Of a stretch of 64,000 nt of DNA, positions 21,813 through 33,655 are shown piece after piece; the stretch's first letter is position 1, and each line of letters begins with the position of its first letter. The notes beneath the pieces were generated by a model, which searched no databases, had not been told where the DNA came from, and was given only the letters and a program-made list of their open reading frames with translations. A program made the position numbers and the translations under genes. This stretch comes from Erinaceus europaeus. Lineage: Eukaryota > Chordata > Mammalia > Eulipotyphla > Erinaceidae. The stretch is from NCBI RefSeq assembly GCF_950295315.1, contig NC_080168.1:70069254-70133253 (forward strand). Reading direction: 5' to 3'.

Positions 21813-22704
21813 ATGGGTAGATCAAAAACAAATAAAACTGCCACTCCAATGAATGAAGACAAGAGCCCAGAAGAAACTACAAATCAGCCAGAAGTAACCA
21901 AGATAAGAAAAGCATGCAAGCAATAATAAACTTATTAATCACAGAAATGAAAACAACATTGGATGAAAGGAATGGCAGCATTAGGGAAACAACAGTTGAG
22001 ACACCCAAGGAAAATACTGATTATCTTGAGGCAATTAGAGAACTGAAAGCTGAAATAGCTGTAATGAAGAAAGAAGTTGAGGAAAGGGAAAGCAGACTAA
22101 TAGAAGCAGAAAACAGAATTAGTCAGACAGAGGATGAGTTAGAGAAAATGAAGAAAGAGGTGAAAGAGATTAAAAACAGATTGAGAGACACTGAAAACAA
22201 CAACAGAGACATATGGGATGATCTCAAAAGAAGTAACATTCACAAAATTGGCCTGCCAGAGGAAGACAGGAAGGGGAAATAATAGAAGAAAACTTCCCAG
22301 ACCTGGATAACAGAAAGGACATCAAGATTCAAGAGGCCCAGAGAATTCCAAACAGAATCAACCCGCACCAGAAGACACCAAGACACATCATAGTCACAAT
22401 GAGAAGGAGTAAGGATAAAGAAAGGATCCTAAAGGCTGCAAGAGAGAAACACAAAGTTACATACAGGGGAAAACCCATAAGATTATCTGCAGATTTCTCC
22501 ACTCAAACTCTAAAATCCAGAACAGAATGGCAAGATAACTATCAAGCCCTGAATGAAAAAGGGTTTCAACCAAGGATAATATATCCTGCTAGACTTTCAT
22601 TGAAACTAGGTGGAGGGATCAAAACCTTCCTAGACAAACAACAGTTAAAGGAGGCAACCATCACCAAACCGGCCCTGAAAGAGGTTCTAAAAGACCTCTT
22701 ATAA
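21813..22704 (+). pseudogene. L1 ORF1 (RNA-binding chaperone), frameshifted
   Basis: ORF1p of L1 is a trimeric nucleic-acid-binding protein. Here the ATG at 21813 opens a basic N-terminus (MGRSKTNK) that reaches a stop after 37 codons. The +1-shifted frame 21914-22282 holds a long coiled coil rich in E, K and L heptads and the start of the RRM (IGLPEEDRKGK). A third frame, 22399-22704, holds the C-terminal domain, including the YRGKPIRLSADFS region and YPARL. At least two frameshifts separate the parts. The ATG choice follows the family's N-terminus and the short distance to ORF2. Confidence 0.88.
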
Positions 22705-22762
22705 ACAATAACATCACTATAATACTTGCAATATATCAGAACAAACAAAATTATTTTGAACA

Positions 22763-25700
22763 ATGGCACTACAATACATTAAATCCATAATATCAATTAA
22801 TGTCAATGGCTTAAACTCACCCAACAAAAGGCACAGAGTGGGGGGATAGATCAGAAAACATAAACCAACCATATGCTGCTTGCAAGAATGCCATCTATTA
22901 CAACAAGATAAACACAGAATTAAAGTGAAAGGATGGAAAACTATCATACAGCATAAGGGACCACAAAAAAGGGCAGGAACAGCCATTCTCATCTCAGACA
23001 CGATAGATTTTAAATTAAATAAAGTAATAAAAGATAGGCAAGGACATTACATAATGATTAGAGGATCAATAAGCCAAGAAGACTTAACAATTATTAACAT
23101 TTATGCACCCAATGAGGGACCGTCTCAATATGTCAAGCACTTACTGAAAGAATTTCAAAAATATATCAATAGCAATACAATAATAGTAGGAGACTTCAAT
23201 ACCCCCCTCTCACGCTTAGACAGATCAACAAAGCAGAGAACCAACAAAGATAAAAGAGAATTGAATGAAGAGATTGACAGACTAGACCTCTTGGACATTT
23301 TCAGAGTCCTTCACCCAAAAAAACTGGAATACACCTTCTTTTCAAATCCACATAACACATACTCAAGGATAGACCACATGTTAAGTCACAAAGACAGCAT
23401 TAATAAATTTCAAGAGCATCGAAATCAGCCCAAGTATCTTCTCAGACCACAGTGGAGTAAAACTAACATTTAACAACCAACAGAAAATTATTAAAAGTCA
23501 CAGAATTTGGAAACTAAACAACATACTCCTTAAGAACCACCGGGTCAGAGATTCACTCAAGCAGGAAATTCAAATGTTCCTGGAAACAAATGAAAATGAA
23601 TACACAACCTATCAAAATATTTGGGACACAGCTAAAGCAGTACTGAGAGGGAAACTTATAGCCATACAATCACAAATTAAACAACAAGAAAAAGCTCAAA
23701 TAAACGACTTTACTGCACACCTCAAGGGCTTAGAGGAAGAGGAACAAAGGAACCCTAAAGCAACCAGAAGGACAGAAATCACTAAAGTTAGAGCAGAAAT
23801 AAACAACATCAAAAATAAAAGAACCATACAGAAGATCAATGAAGACAAATGTTGGTTCTTTGAAAGATTAAACAAAATTGATAAACCCCTAGCTAGACTC
23901 ACCAAATAAAAAATAGAAAAGACTCAAATTAATAGAATTGTAAACGATGCAGGAGATAGTACAACTGACACCACAAAAATCCAGAGAATCATGTGAAACT
24001 TCTATGAAAAACTATATGCCACCAAGCTAGGAATCTGGAAGAAATGGAACAATTCCTAGAAACTTATGCCCTTCCAAAACTGAACCAAGAAGAACTACAA
24101 AATCTAAATGCACCAATCACAGACAAAGAAATTGAAACCGTTTTTAAGAATCTTCCCAACAGCAAAAGTCCTGGACCAGACGACTTCAAAAATGAATTCT
24201 ACAAAACTATGAGGAAACAGTTAGTACCCATACTTCTTAAGCTTTTCCATAAGATTGAAGAAACAGAAATACTCCCTTCCACCTTCTATGGAGCCAACAT
24301 CACCCTGATACCAAAAGCTGATAGGGACAGAACAAAAAAGGAAAACTACAGACCAACATCTCTGATGAACATAGATGCCAAAATATTAAACAAGATCATG
24401 GCCAACCGGATACAACAGCATATCAAAAAGATTGTTCATCATGACCAAGTGGGATTCATCCCACAAATCCAAGGCTGGTTGAACATCTGTAAGTCAAACA
24501 ATGTCATTCATGACATCAATAAAAGCAAATCCAAAAACCACATGATTATCTCAATAGATGCAGAGAAAGCCTTTGATAAAATCCAACACCCATTCATGCT
24601 CAAAACACTGCAAAAAATGGGAATCGATGGAAAATTCCTCAAGATAGTGGAGTCTATATATAGCAAACCTACAGCCAACATCATACTCAATGGAAAGAAG
24701 CTGAAAGCATTCCCCCTCAGATCAGGGACTAGACAGGGCTGTCCACTGTCACCGTTACTCTTCAACATAGTATTGGAAGTTCCTGCCATAGCAATCAGGC
24801 AAGAGAAAGAAACCAAAGGAATACAGATTGGTAGGGAAGAAGTCAAGCTCTCCCTATTTGCAGATGATAAGATAGTATACATAGAAAAGCCTAAAGAATC
24901 CAGCAGAAAATTACTGGAAGTTATTAGGCAATATAGCAAGGTATCAGGCTACAAAATCAATGTATAAAAATCAGTGGCATTTCTTTATGCAAACACTAAA
25001 TCTGAAGAAGAAGAAGACATCCAGAAATCACTCCCATTTACTGTTTCAGCGAAATCAATCAAATACCCAGGAATAAAGTTGACCAAATAAATGAAAGACT
25101 TGTATACTGAAAACTATCAGTCACTACTCAAGGAAATAGAAACTGATACCAAGAAAAGATATCCCATGCTCATGGATTGGAAGAATAAATATCATCAAAA
25201 TGAGTATTCTCCCCATGGCCTTATACAAATTTAATGCAATACCCATCAAAGTTCCACCAATCTTCTTTAAGAGAATAGAACAAGCACTAAAATCATTTAT
25301 CTGGTACCTAAAAATACCTAGAATTGCCAAAACCATCTTGAGGAAAAGAAACAGAAATGGAGGCATCACACTCCCTGACCTTAAACTAAATTATAAAGCC
25401 ATCGTCATCAAAACAGCTTGGTACTGGAACAAAAATAGGCACACAGACCAGTGGAACATAATTGAAAGCCCAGAAATCAATCCCCACACCTATGGACATC
25501 TAATATTTGATAAGGGGGCCCAAAGGATTAAATGGAAAAAGGAGGCTCTCTTCAATAAATGGTGCTGGGAAAACTGGGTTGTAACATGCAGAAGAATGAA
25601 ATTGAACCACTTTATCTCACCAGAAACAAAAATCAACTCCAAATGGATCAAAGACCTAGATGTCAGACCAGAAACAATCAAATACTTGGAGTAAAATATT

Positions 25701-26923
25701 GGTAAAACAGTTTCCCACCTACACCTCAAGGACATCTTTGATGAATCAAATCCAATTCCAAGGAAGACTAAAGCAGAAACAAATCAATGGGACTACATCA
25801 AATTGAAAAGCTTCTGCACATCCAAAGAAACTATTAAACAAACAAAAAGACCCCTCACTGAATGGGAGAAGATGTTCACATACCATACAACAGACAAGAA
25901 ACTAATCACTAAGGGAGTCGGGCGGTCGTGCAGTGGGTTAAGTGCAGGTGGCGCAAAGCCCAAGGACCAGCGTAAGGATCCGGGTTCCAGCCCCGGCTCC
26001 CCAACTGCAGGGGAGTCACTTCAAAGGCAGTGAAGCAGGTCTGCAGGTGTCTATCTTTCTCTCCCCCCTCTGTCTTCCCCTCCTCTATCCATTTCTCTCT
26101 GCCCTATCCAATAACAACCACATCAATAGCAACAACAATAATAACTACAACAACAATAAAAAAAGACAACAAGGGCAACAAAAGGGAAAATAAATAAATA
26201 AAATTTTTTTTAAAAAATCTTAAAAAAAAAAGAAAGAAACTAATCGCCAAAACATATAAAGAGCTCAGCAAACTTAGCACCAAAAAAGCAAATGACCCCA
26301 TCCAAAAATGGGCAGAGGATATGAACAAAACATTCACTACAGAGGAGATCCAAAAGGCTAACAAACATAGGAAAAACTGCTCTAGGTCACTGATTGTCAG
26401 AGAAATGCAAATTAAGACAACACTAAGATACCACCTCACTCCTGTAAGAATGGCATACATCAAAAAGGACAGCAGCAACAAATGCTGGAGAGGTTGTGGG
26501 GACAGAGGAACCCTTTTACATTGCTGGTGGGAATTTAAATTGGTACATCCTCTGTGGAGAACACTATGGAGAACTCTTACAAGGCTAGACATGGACCTTC
26601 CATATGATCCGGTAATTCCTCTCCTGGGCTTATACCCCAAGGACTCTATAACACCCAACCAAAAAGAGGTGTGTACTCCTATGTTCATAGCAGCACAATT
26701 CATAATAGGTAAAACCTGGAAGCAACCCAGGTGCCCAACAACAGATGAATGGCTGAGAAAGCTGTGGTATATATACACAATTGAATAGTATGCAGCTATC
26801 AAGAACAATGAACCCACCTTCTCTGACCCATCTTGGACAGAGCTAGCAGGAATTATGTTAAGTGAGCTAAGTCAGAAAGATAAAGATGAGTATGGCATGA
26901 TCCCACTCATCAACAGAAGTTGA
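22763..26923 (+). pseudogene. L1 ORF2 (endonuclease/reverse transcriptase), multiply broken
   Basis: The ATG at 22763 opens ISINVNGLN. The endonuclease domain keeps the glutamate of CLQEC (22886-22888), NIYAPN, VGDFN (Asp at 23192-23194) and SRIDHML. The reverse transcriptase domain (24044-24967) keeps the [23 protein letters not shown] and FADD (24857-24868) blocks. The C-terminal cysteine motif near 26482-26545 has phenylalanine for its last cysteine. Lesions include a TAG at 22847-22849, stops near 23473 and 24965, a frameshift between 24967 and 25200, a stop near 25692, the SINE at 25913 and a TAG near 26786. The true end is the TGA at 26921-26923, about 1,240 codons once the SINE is removed. 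Confidence 0.92.
25913..26233 (+). mobile_element. SINE family 1 inserted in L1 ORF2
   Basis: Complete SINE from GGGAGTCGGGCGG to an A-rich tail. It is flanked by near-identical 17-bp duplications starting AAGAAACTAATC (25896-25912 and 26234-26250, two mismatches). It postdates the L1 insertion. Confidence 0.93.
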
Positions 26924-28250
26924 GAAAGAAGATCTGAAAGAGAAACTAAAAGCAGGACCTGACCAAATTGTAAGTAGGGCACCAAAGTAAAAACCCAGTG
27001 GTGAGGGGTAGACATGCAGCTTCCTGGGCCAGTGGAGGGTGGGCGTGGGTGGGAGGGATGGGTCACAGTCTTTTGGTGGTGGGAATGGTGTTTATGTACA
27101 CTCCTAGTAAAATGGAGTCATATAAATCACTAGTTAATTAACACGAGAGAGGGGAAAATTAATTGTATGTCTCAAAGTTTTTCAAAACACAAACTGAATC
27201 TTTTCAATATATAGGCTGTTTAATTGATATGCAGACTCTCTCAAAAGCCTAGACCAAATAGATCAGAAGCAACCAATAGCACAGCTATATACAAGATAGT
27301 GGGTACTGTACAGCAAACCATAACAAAAGGACTTTTCAAAGTTAACCCAATTACCAAATAATGTGATGATAACATTAACTATTGATTGTCTTTTGGAAAC
27401 CTAAGACAGCAGGAACCTCACATCTCCACTATAGAGTCTCTACTTCCCCCAGTCCTGGAACCCTTGGATAGGGCCCACTTTCCCGTATGCCTCTCCCAAT
27501 CCATATCAAATAATATTGCATCTGCCAATCATAACCTAACTAACACGATTGCCACCTCAACATGCTTCACTTCAGACTGTGTCCAGAGACTTCACATGTG
27601 GAATGACAACCCTTCAGCTTCATTACTCGGGTGAGACCTTTCCTTTTATAGTATACTCTAATTTCATCTCAGGTGGTTCACTTTCTAACAAAGTCCCAAA
27701 ACCTAGATATACACCAGTTTCTGTGAGAGAGAGCATATGTTCACACGTATCTGTAAACTCCTGCAAAATATATGCCTGAAAGCAGAAGTACACTAGAGTT
27801 TGCAGTGAGTACCCCCCTAACATTTCCTCTCCACTATTCCAAGCTTTGGGTCCATGATTGCTCAACAATTTGTTTGGCTTCATATGTTAACTCTCTTTTC
27901 AGTCACCAGGTCCAGATGTCATCAGGATGCCAGCCAGGCTTCCCTAGACTGAAGACCCCACCAATGTGTCCTGGAGCTCAGCTTCCCCAGAGACCCACCC
28001 TACTAAGGAAGGAGAGAGTCAGACTGGGAGTATGGACCAACCAGTCAATGCCCATGTTCAGCTGGGAAGCAATTACAGAAGCCAGACCTTCTACCTTCTC
28101 CAACCCACAATGACCCTGGGTCCATGCTCCCAGTGGGATAGAGAATGGGAAAGCTATCAGGGGAGGGGGTGGGAAATGGAGATTGGGTGGTGGGAATTGT
28201 GTGGAATTGTACCCCTCCTACCCTATGTTTTTGTTAATTAATCCTTTCTT
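26924..28250 (+). mobile_element. L1 3'UTR, type A, two modules
   Basis: An unusually long 3'UTR of about 1.33 kb. The first module (to about 27236) ends like an independent L1 3' end, with gtcatataaatcactagtt. The second (27237-28250) contains gttaacccaattaccaaata, the atgcttcacttcagactg block and the terminal tcctttcttaaataaaa. The second module also occurs alone elsewhere in the window. Short open frames inside it recur in every copy but show no protein signature. Confidence 0.85.
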
Positions 28251-28358
28251 AAATAAAAAAAAGAAAATAAAATTAAAAAAAAGAAAATGGAAAAAGAAAA
28301 AAAAATTATCCTTTCTTAAATAAAATTTATGCTTTCTTAAAATTTATCCTTTCTTAAA

Positions 28359-28400
<42 letters not shown>
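28251..28400 (+). repeat. L1 tail: A-rich repeats and (GA)n
   Basis: Three near-copies of cctttcttaaataaa separated by A-rich DNA, then a pure GA run, ending at the target-site duplication. Repetition of the tail motif suggests slippage during tail synthesis. Confidence 0.8.
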
Positions 28401-28408
<8 letters not shown>

Positions 28409-28411
28409 CAC

Positions 28412-28618
28412 AAGTAGAACCTGAATGGAATTAGCATGTTGCACCAAAGTAAAAGACTCTGGGGTGGATGGGTGGGGAGAATATAGTTCCAAGAAGGATG
28501 ACAGAGGACCTAGTGGGGGTTGCATTGTTATATGGAAAACTGGGAAATGTTATGCATGTACAAACTATTGTATTTAATGTCGAATATAAAACATTAATTC
28601 CACAATAAAGAAATTTAA
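28412..28618 (+). mobile_element. Older L1 3' end, continuation of 20072-20836
   Basis: Resumes with aagtagaacctgaatgg and ends with the type C terminus (acattaattccacaataaag). It is the right-hand half of the L1 split by the full-length insertion. Confidence 0.82.
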
Positions 28619-28665
28619 AAAAAAACAAAAAGGGAAAAAATTTGTATATAGTCCTCTTGGTTAGA

Positions 28666-28672
<7 letters not shown>

Positions 28673-28697
<25 letters not shown>

Positions 28698-28698
28698 A
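28673..28698. repeat. (TG)n microsatellite
   Basis: TG run flanked by AT-alternating sequence at 28664-28725. Confidence 0.9.
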
Positions 28699-28729
28699 TT
28701 CATACATGTACATATATATATATATTAAC

Positions 28730-29750
28730 CAACAGGACATAAACATGTTAAACAATAAACAAGAAAAAATATAATTATTATAAAATCAGAAGTATTTTGC
28801 TAAATTTCTGGAGGAAGGAGTTCCATGCATATTATATAAACCAACAAATTTGAAAGGAAATCACCTAGTTATCAATAGATGGATGGAAACAGAGATAGGA
28901 CTTTAAACTTCCAACTACAGTCCTATCAACTACTGCTGTAATGCCTCTTTAGAACACCTCTGCCCCCACCCCCACACCACCCCACCATCACCACCCCACC
29001 CCTGTCCCAAGCTAGCAGTAATCTGATCCATTTCCAGGGGTCAAAACCCTGCTCATTCAAAGGCAGATAGCCCATCCACCAAGACTAAAAGACCACCACA
29101 GCTGCCTTCTTTTTTTGCCCAGGAGTGATTCATTTTAACCAGAAACTTCCCCTCTGTCAATACTGACCTGATGGATTTAGGGAGCACAAGCCCCAGAAAT
29201 ATCTCCCTGAGGACTTCTGGTTTTGTTATTAAGAAATGCAAGACTGCATGGAGACAGCCACGTGGTATGTTTCAGAGATGGACCATACCACCCACAGAGA
29301 GAGCAAAAGCCTCAGACTTCTGAAATGATCTCCTCTCTGAGACCAGAGGGTTTCCCTACATTGGCTACTACAGGATACTTTAGGGATGAAGTGGTTAACC
29401 ATGAGAAGTTCACCAGACTTCTCTGCTCTGGGCAGCCTACTGCCTTTGAGACTCTGCTACTATAGTGACAAGACTGGGTGGCAGCTGTTGGAATGTTTGA
29501 GGACTTGTATTAGAATGCTTTCCCTCATCAGTCCTGTTGATTACCATGCCACAAGTTGCAAAGTCTGCTTTGATGGTAGCCACAGAGCATGTGAGAGAAG
29601 GGAAGCAGTCCATTTCTGCCACTGAGTTTGGCAACTGGGTGTAAGAATGAGCTGGCTGAGAGGCCACTGCTTCGGAAATCATTGAGGAGCTCAACCTTGG
29701 GAAAAGAAAGTTTTTGTTGCTGTTGTTGTTTGTTTGGTTTTGTTTTTTCT
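28730..29750. other. Intergenic, no gene seen
   Basis: About 1 kb without a recognised repeat, including a C-rich stretch near 28960-29000. Several 60-85 residue frames on both strands lack splice context or recognisable motifs. 29709-29760 is T-rich. Confidence 0.45.
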
Positions 29751-30046
29751 TTCTTTTTTTAAGACTTTTTAAAATATTTATTTTATTTACTCCCTTTTGT
29801 TGCCCTTGTTGTTTTATTGTTGTAGTTATTATTGTTGTTGTCGTTGTTGGATAGGACAGAGAGAAATGGAGAGAGGAGGGGAAGACAGAGAGGAGGAGAG
29901 AAAGACAGACACCTGCAGACCTGCTTCACCGCGTGTGAAGCGACTCCCCTGCAGGTGGGAAGCCGGGGTTTGAACCGGTATCCTTATGTCGGTCCTTGTG
30001 CTTTGCGCCACCTGCGCTTAACCCGCTGCACTACAGCCCGACTCCC
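29751..30046 (-). mobile_element. SINE family 1, antisense, with 15-bp TSD
   Basis: Reverse-orientation SINE with an exact duplication GGTTTTGTTTTTTCT at 29736-29750 and 30047-30061. It is nearly identical to the copy at 877-1174, so it is probably a young insertion. Confidence 0.93.
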
Positions 30047-30061
30047 GGTTTTGTTTTTTCT

Positions 30062-31312
30062 ATTTTCACCTTATGCTACTCTGATGTGGCAGTGTATAAC
30101 CATGGCCAACTGGACATGGGTCAAATCAAACTGTGTCTTGTTTTATAAAGTTATGCCTTTTCTAGTTGGTGAGCAGTTTTGTAGTCAAATGTTCTGCCCC
30201 TGAGCTATGCCCCTTGCTGATAAGTAGTTTTGAAAAGACAAGAAAAAGTATAAGACTAGCAACCTTTTGCCAAATAAAAATACATATGCATGTAAATTTA
30301 TTCTCTATTTTGTTCGTTCTATTCAGACACATATCTCTAACTCCTTTAAAAAATCCTAAGCAAAAGACAATGAATGCAAAGCAAATCCTCAGTGGAGTAT
30401 AATTTGTCACAGCAGACTTGGGGACTCAGACGAGGGAAAGGAGGAACACCAAGAGGAAGTTCAGGATCTAAGACCCTATGGTGGAAGAAAATGATGGTTT
30501 CATGGAGAATGAGGTGTACTGGCATTTTTCTTGAGGAACTGGAAATGTACTCTCATCACCACGACAATCCTGTAAATCAACATTTACTCAATAATTTCAT
30601 AGTGGAGTTGAAAAAACAAATGCTGGTTTTGCATTGGCTAACTCTGAAACATGCCAGATTAAAAATTTTTTAATGAAAAATTTTTTCATGAAAAAAATCT
30701 TTGTATAAAATTCACTTTTTATAACCTGTTTTCTTCTACTTCTGTTTTTTTTTAAAGAACTTTCAAAGAGTGAAGGTTATGTGAGCATAAAAGAGACTGT
30801 TCTTATATATCCTTTATATCCAGCAAGCCATTCATATCTGAAAACTTCAAAATGCAGAGAAGTAACCAGCAATTACAACCAAGCATATCGTGTCATAAAA
30901 GACACTTTTCCTGTGTCAGAAATAACACAAATGCTCCTAAACATTTTCTTGAGAGAATCATGGAATGACAAGAAACTTATGAAAAATAACTGTAAATACA
31001 AAACATATGACACTAACAGTTAAACCTTAAATAAGCTATCAGTTTTGGGTCATTAGGATATATCAACTAAGGTTCACCTTTGGTTAAATAGATATATAAA
31101 TAAAGACAAATAATGTATCATTATCATTCTGGTATTAGTGGAGCAGACTGTGCAGGTGGGAGGCAGGGAAGCTTATGAGAAATCTCTGTATCTCCCCGTT
31201 CATTTTTTTAACATTCTAAAACATACATAAAATAAAACTGAAAAAGTAAATAATGTAACATTACAAGACTACATATCAGCACTCATAAAATAATATAATT
31301 ACATTTTATTTT
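30062..31312. other. Intergenic, no gene seen
   Basis: AT-rich non-repetitive DNA. Forward frames at 30374-30673 and 30781-31023 are short, unrecognised and lack any supporting feature. Confidence 0.45.
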
Positions 31313-31329
31313 AAAAAATGATATGTTTC

Positions 31330-31623
31330 GGGAGTCGGGCTGTAGCTCAGCGGGTTAAGCGCAGGTGGCGCAAAGCACAAGGACCGGCATAAGGATCCCG
31401 GTTCGAGCCCCCGGCTCCCCACCTGCAGGGGAGTCACTTCACAGGCGGTGAAGCAGGTCTGCAGGTGTCTGTCTCTCTCTCTCCTCTGTCTTCCCCTCCT
31501 CTCTCCATTTCTCTCTGTCCTATCCAACAATGACGACGACAACAACAATAATAACTACAACAATAAGACAACAAAGGCAACAAAAGGGAATAAATAAAAT
31601 AAAATTAAAAAAAAAATTTTAAA
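31330..31623 (+). mobile_element. SINE family 1, best preserved copy
   Basis: Complete SINE with an exact 17-bp duplication (AAAAAATGATATGTTTC at 31313-31329 and 31624-31640). It has a well-formed pol III A box (TAGCTCAGCGG, 31343-31353) and B box (GGTTCGAGCCC, 31400-31410), a conserved core and an AAC/AAT-rich tail. Confidence 0.95.
31343..31410 (+). promoter_or_regulatory. Internal pol III promoter (A and B boxes) of the SINE
   Basis: The A box is at 31343-31353 and the B box at 31400-31410, both close to tRNA consensus. This is the most intact such pair in the window. Confidence 0.75.
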
Positions 31624-31640
31624 AAAAAATGATATGTTTC

Positions 31641-32340
31641 TCTTTATGAATGAAAAAGTACTATTTGTTGGCTGAATAAATCATAACTGTTTGAAAGGAC
31701 TAATTCCAGTAGTTTCTAAAAACTGTTAGATTTCCCTGAACATTGAATTAAGTAGATCAAGTAATTTATAAAATCTAAGATGACACTAAGTGTCATAATT
31801 AAATTGAATTTATAGGAGTATTAATTATACCTCTTAAAACTGAAAATAAAACCTTACAAAAGCACAGAGTAGTACACAGAATTGAAGTTTTATAAAAAGA
31901 CCAAAAAAAAAAAAAAAACTAACAGATAAATCAAACAAATTGAGAATGAGTTGTAAGACTGAACTTTTAGTATATTCAATGCTCTCTATTAGGCTTTTAG
32001 AATATGCTCTGCTATGAAAGTATTGTAGCTCTACTCTCATGTATGATTATTCAAAATCTACATCTGCTGAACACTGTGTCAAGAAATTTCATAAATTGTG
32101 AGTCATGACAGAACACACAATAATCATCGCCTTTCCGACTGTAGAACTATTTAAGATACATCTTTAATATGCCCATCAGAACATTTACTTTCATCCAAAT
32201 TAGTTAGTTAGTTTAAAATCCCCTCATGTAGAAAGTACTAATAATGGCATGTAGGACTGTGAAGATACAGCCCTTTCTCCCTAAGAAAAACTTCAGATTC
32301 AAATAAAGAGAGCTAAGTGCTTATGGGCAAAATAACTCAA
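31641..32340. other. Intergenic, no gene seen
   Basis: AT-rich non-repetitive sequence. Confidence 0.45.
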
Positions 32341-32690
32341 AATGACAGGGATCAATAAGAAAATAAATCCTATGATGCCAACCGGACTTCCTTGGGAAGA
32401 TGACCCCACCACTGTGTCCTGGAACCCCACTTCCAAAGAGCCCTGCCCCACTAGGGAAAGACAGACAGGCTGGGAATATGGATCTACCTGTCAACAACCA
32501 CGTTCAGCAGGGAAGCAATTACAGAAGCCAGGCCTTCCACCTTCTGCACCCCACAACAATACTGGGCCCATAGTCCCAGAGGGAATCTGTCAAGTAGGGG
32601 ATGGGAAATGGAGTTCTGGTGGTGGGAATTGAGTGGAACTGTACCTCTCTTATCCTATGGTTTTGTCAGAATTTCCTTTTTATGAATAAA
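32341..32690 (+). mobile_element. Old L1 3' end (type B)
   Basis: Sense terminal module: atgatgccaaccggacttcc, then gaagcaattacagaagcc and tatcctatggttttgtca, ending in an A-rich tail. Confidence 0.78.
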
Positions 32691-32756
32691 AATTTAAAAA
32701 GAAAATAAATTCCATAAGACAAGTTGCTCAGTAAGCAGTAAGAAATAATGGGTTCA

Positions 32757-32868
32757 GGGGCCCAGTAGTGGTATACATGGTTGAGCACAAATTTTACAAT
32801 GTGCAAGGACCTGGGTTCAAGCTCACAGTTCCCACATGCAGGAGGAAACCTTTATGAGTAGTAAAGCA
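32757..32868 (+). mobile_element. SINE family 2, 3' end replaced by an L1 fragment
   Basis: Family 2 head and body (gcaaggacctgggttcaagc). The family's CT-rich tail is missing, and the next sequence is an L1 3' end. Confidence 0.7.
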
Positions 32869-33655
32869 CTACCATATGCTTCTCCCAATTCTTATCAAAT
32901 AATATTGCATCCGTTGATTGCAACCTAATCAATGCAAAGAGTGCCACCCCAGCATGCTTCACTTCAGACTGTGTCCAGAGACTTCAGGTGTGGAATGACA
33001 ACCCTTCAGCTTCATCACTCGGGTAAGACCTTTCCTTTCATAGTATTCTCTAATTCCCTCCCAGGTGATTGACTTCCTAACAAAGTCCCAAAACCTAGAT
33101 ATAGACCAGGTTCTGTGAGAGAGAGCTTATGTTCACACATGTATCCATAAATTAGGGCAAATATATACCTGAAAGCAGTAGTACACTAGAGTTTGCAGTG
33201 AGTACCCCCTAAGACTTCATCTCCACTATTCCAACATTTGTGTCCATGATTCTTCAACAATTTGATTGGCTTTGTATGTTAACTCTCTTTTCAGCCACCA
33301 GGTTCCAGATGCCATCAGAATGCCGGCCAGGATTCCCTGGACTGAAGACCCCACCAATGCATCCTGGAGCTCCGCTTCCCCAGAGACTCTCCCTACTTGG
33401 GAAAGAGAGAGGCAGAATAGGAGTATGGATCAACCAGTCAACATCCATGTTCAGCAGGGAAGCAATTACAGAAGCCAGACCTCCCACCTTCTGCAACCCA
33501 CAAGGACCCTGAGTCCATGCTCCCAGAGGGATAGAGAATGGGAAAGCTATTGGGGAGGAGATGGGATATGGAGATTGGGTGGTGGGAATTGTGTGGAGTT
33601 GTACACCCCCATCCTATGATTTTGTTAATGTCTCCTTCCTTAGATAAATAAAAAA
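32869..33655 (+). mobile_element. Young-type L1 3'UTR-only copy
   Basis: Begins at atgcttctcccaattc (equivalent to about 27485 of the full-length L1) and runs to the A-rich tail. It shares subfamily-specific differences with 58445-59245 (ttcttatcaaat, gagtgccaccccagcatg) and has almost the same 5' truncation point. Confidence 0.82.

Larger units (their letters stand above)
20837..28400 (+). mobile_element. Full-length L1 retrotransposon (type A), mutated
   Basis: Complete L1 in sense orientation: 5'UTR (20837-21812), ORF1 (21813-22704), a 58-bp spacer, ORF2 (22763-26923, with a SINE at 25913-26233), a long 3'UTR (26924 to about 28250) and a complex A-rich/(GA)n tail to 28400. Exact 11-bp duplications flank it. 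Frameshifts and stops in both ORFs make it incapable of autonomous movement. It is the reference for most young L1 fragments in this window. Confidence 0.93.

Noticed and set aside
28730..29750. Possible host exon in the largest repeat-free stretch
   Set aside because: No frame with convincing codon usage together with splice sites. Short frames occur on both strands equally.
31330..31623. Possible tRNA gene (A and B boxes present)
   Set aside because: The body does not fold as a full tRNA cloverleaf. It continues into a SINE core and tail and has target-site duplications.
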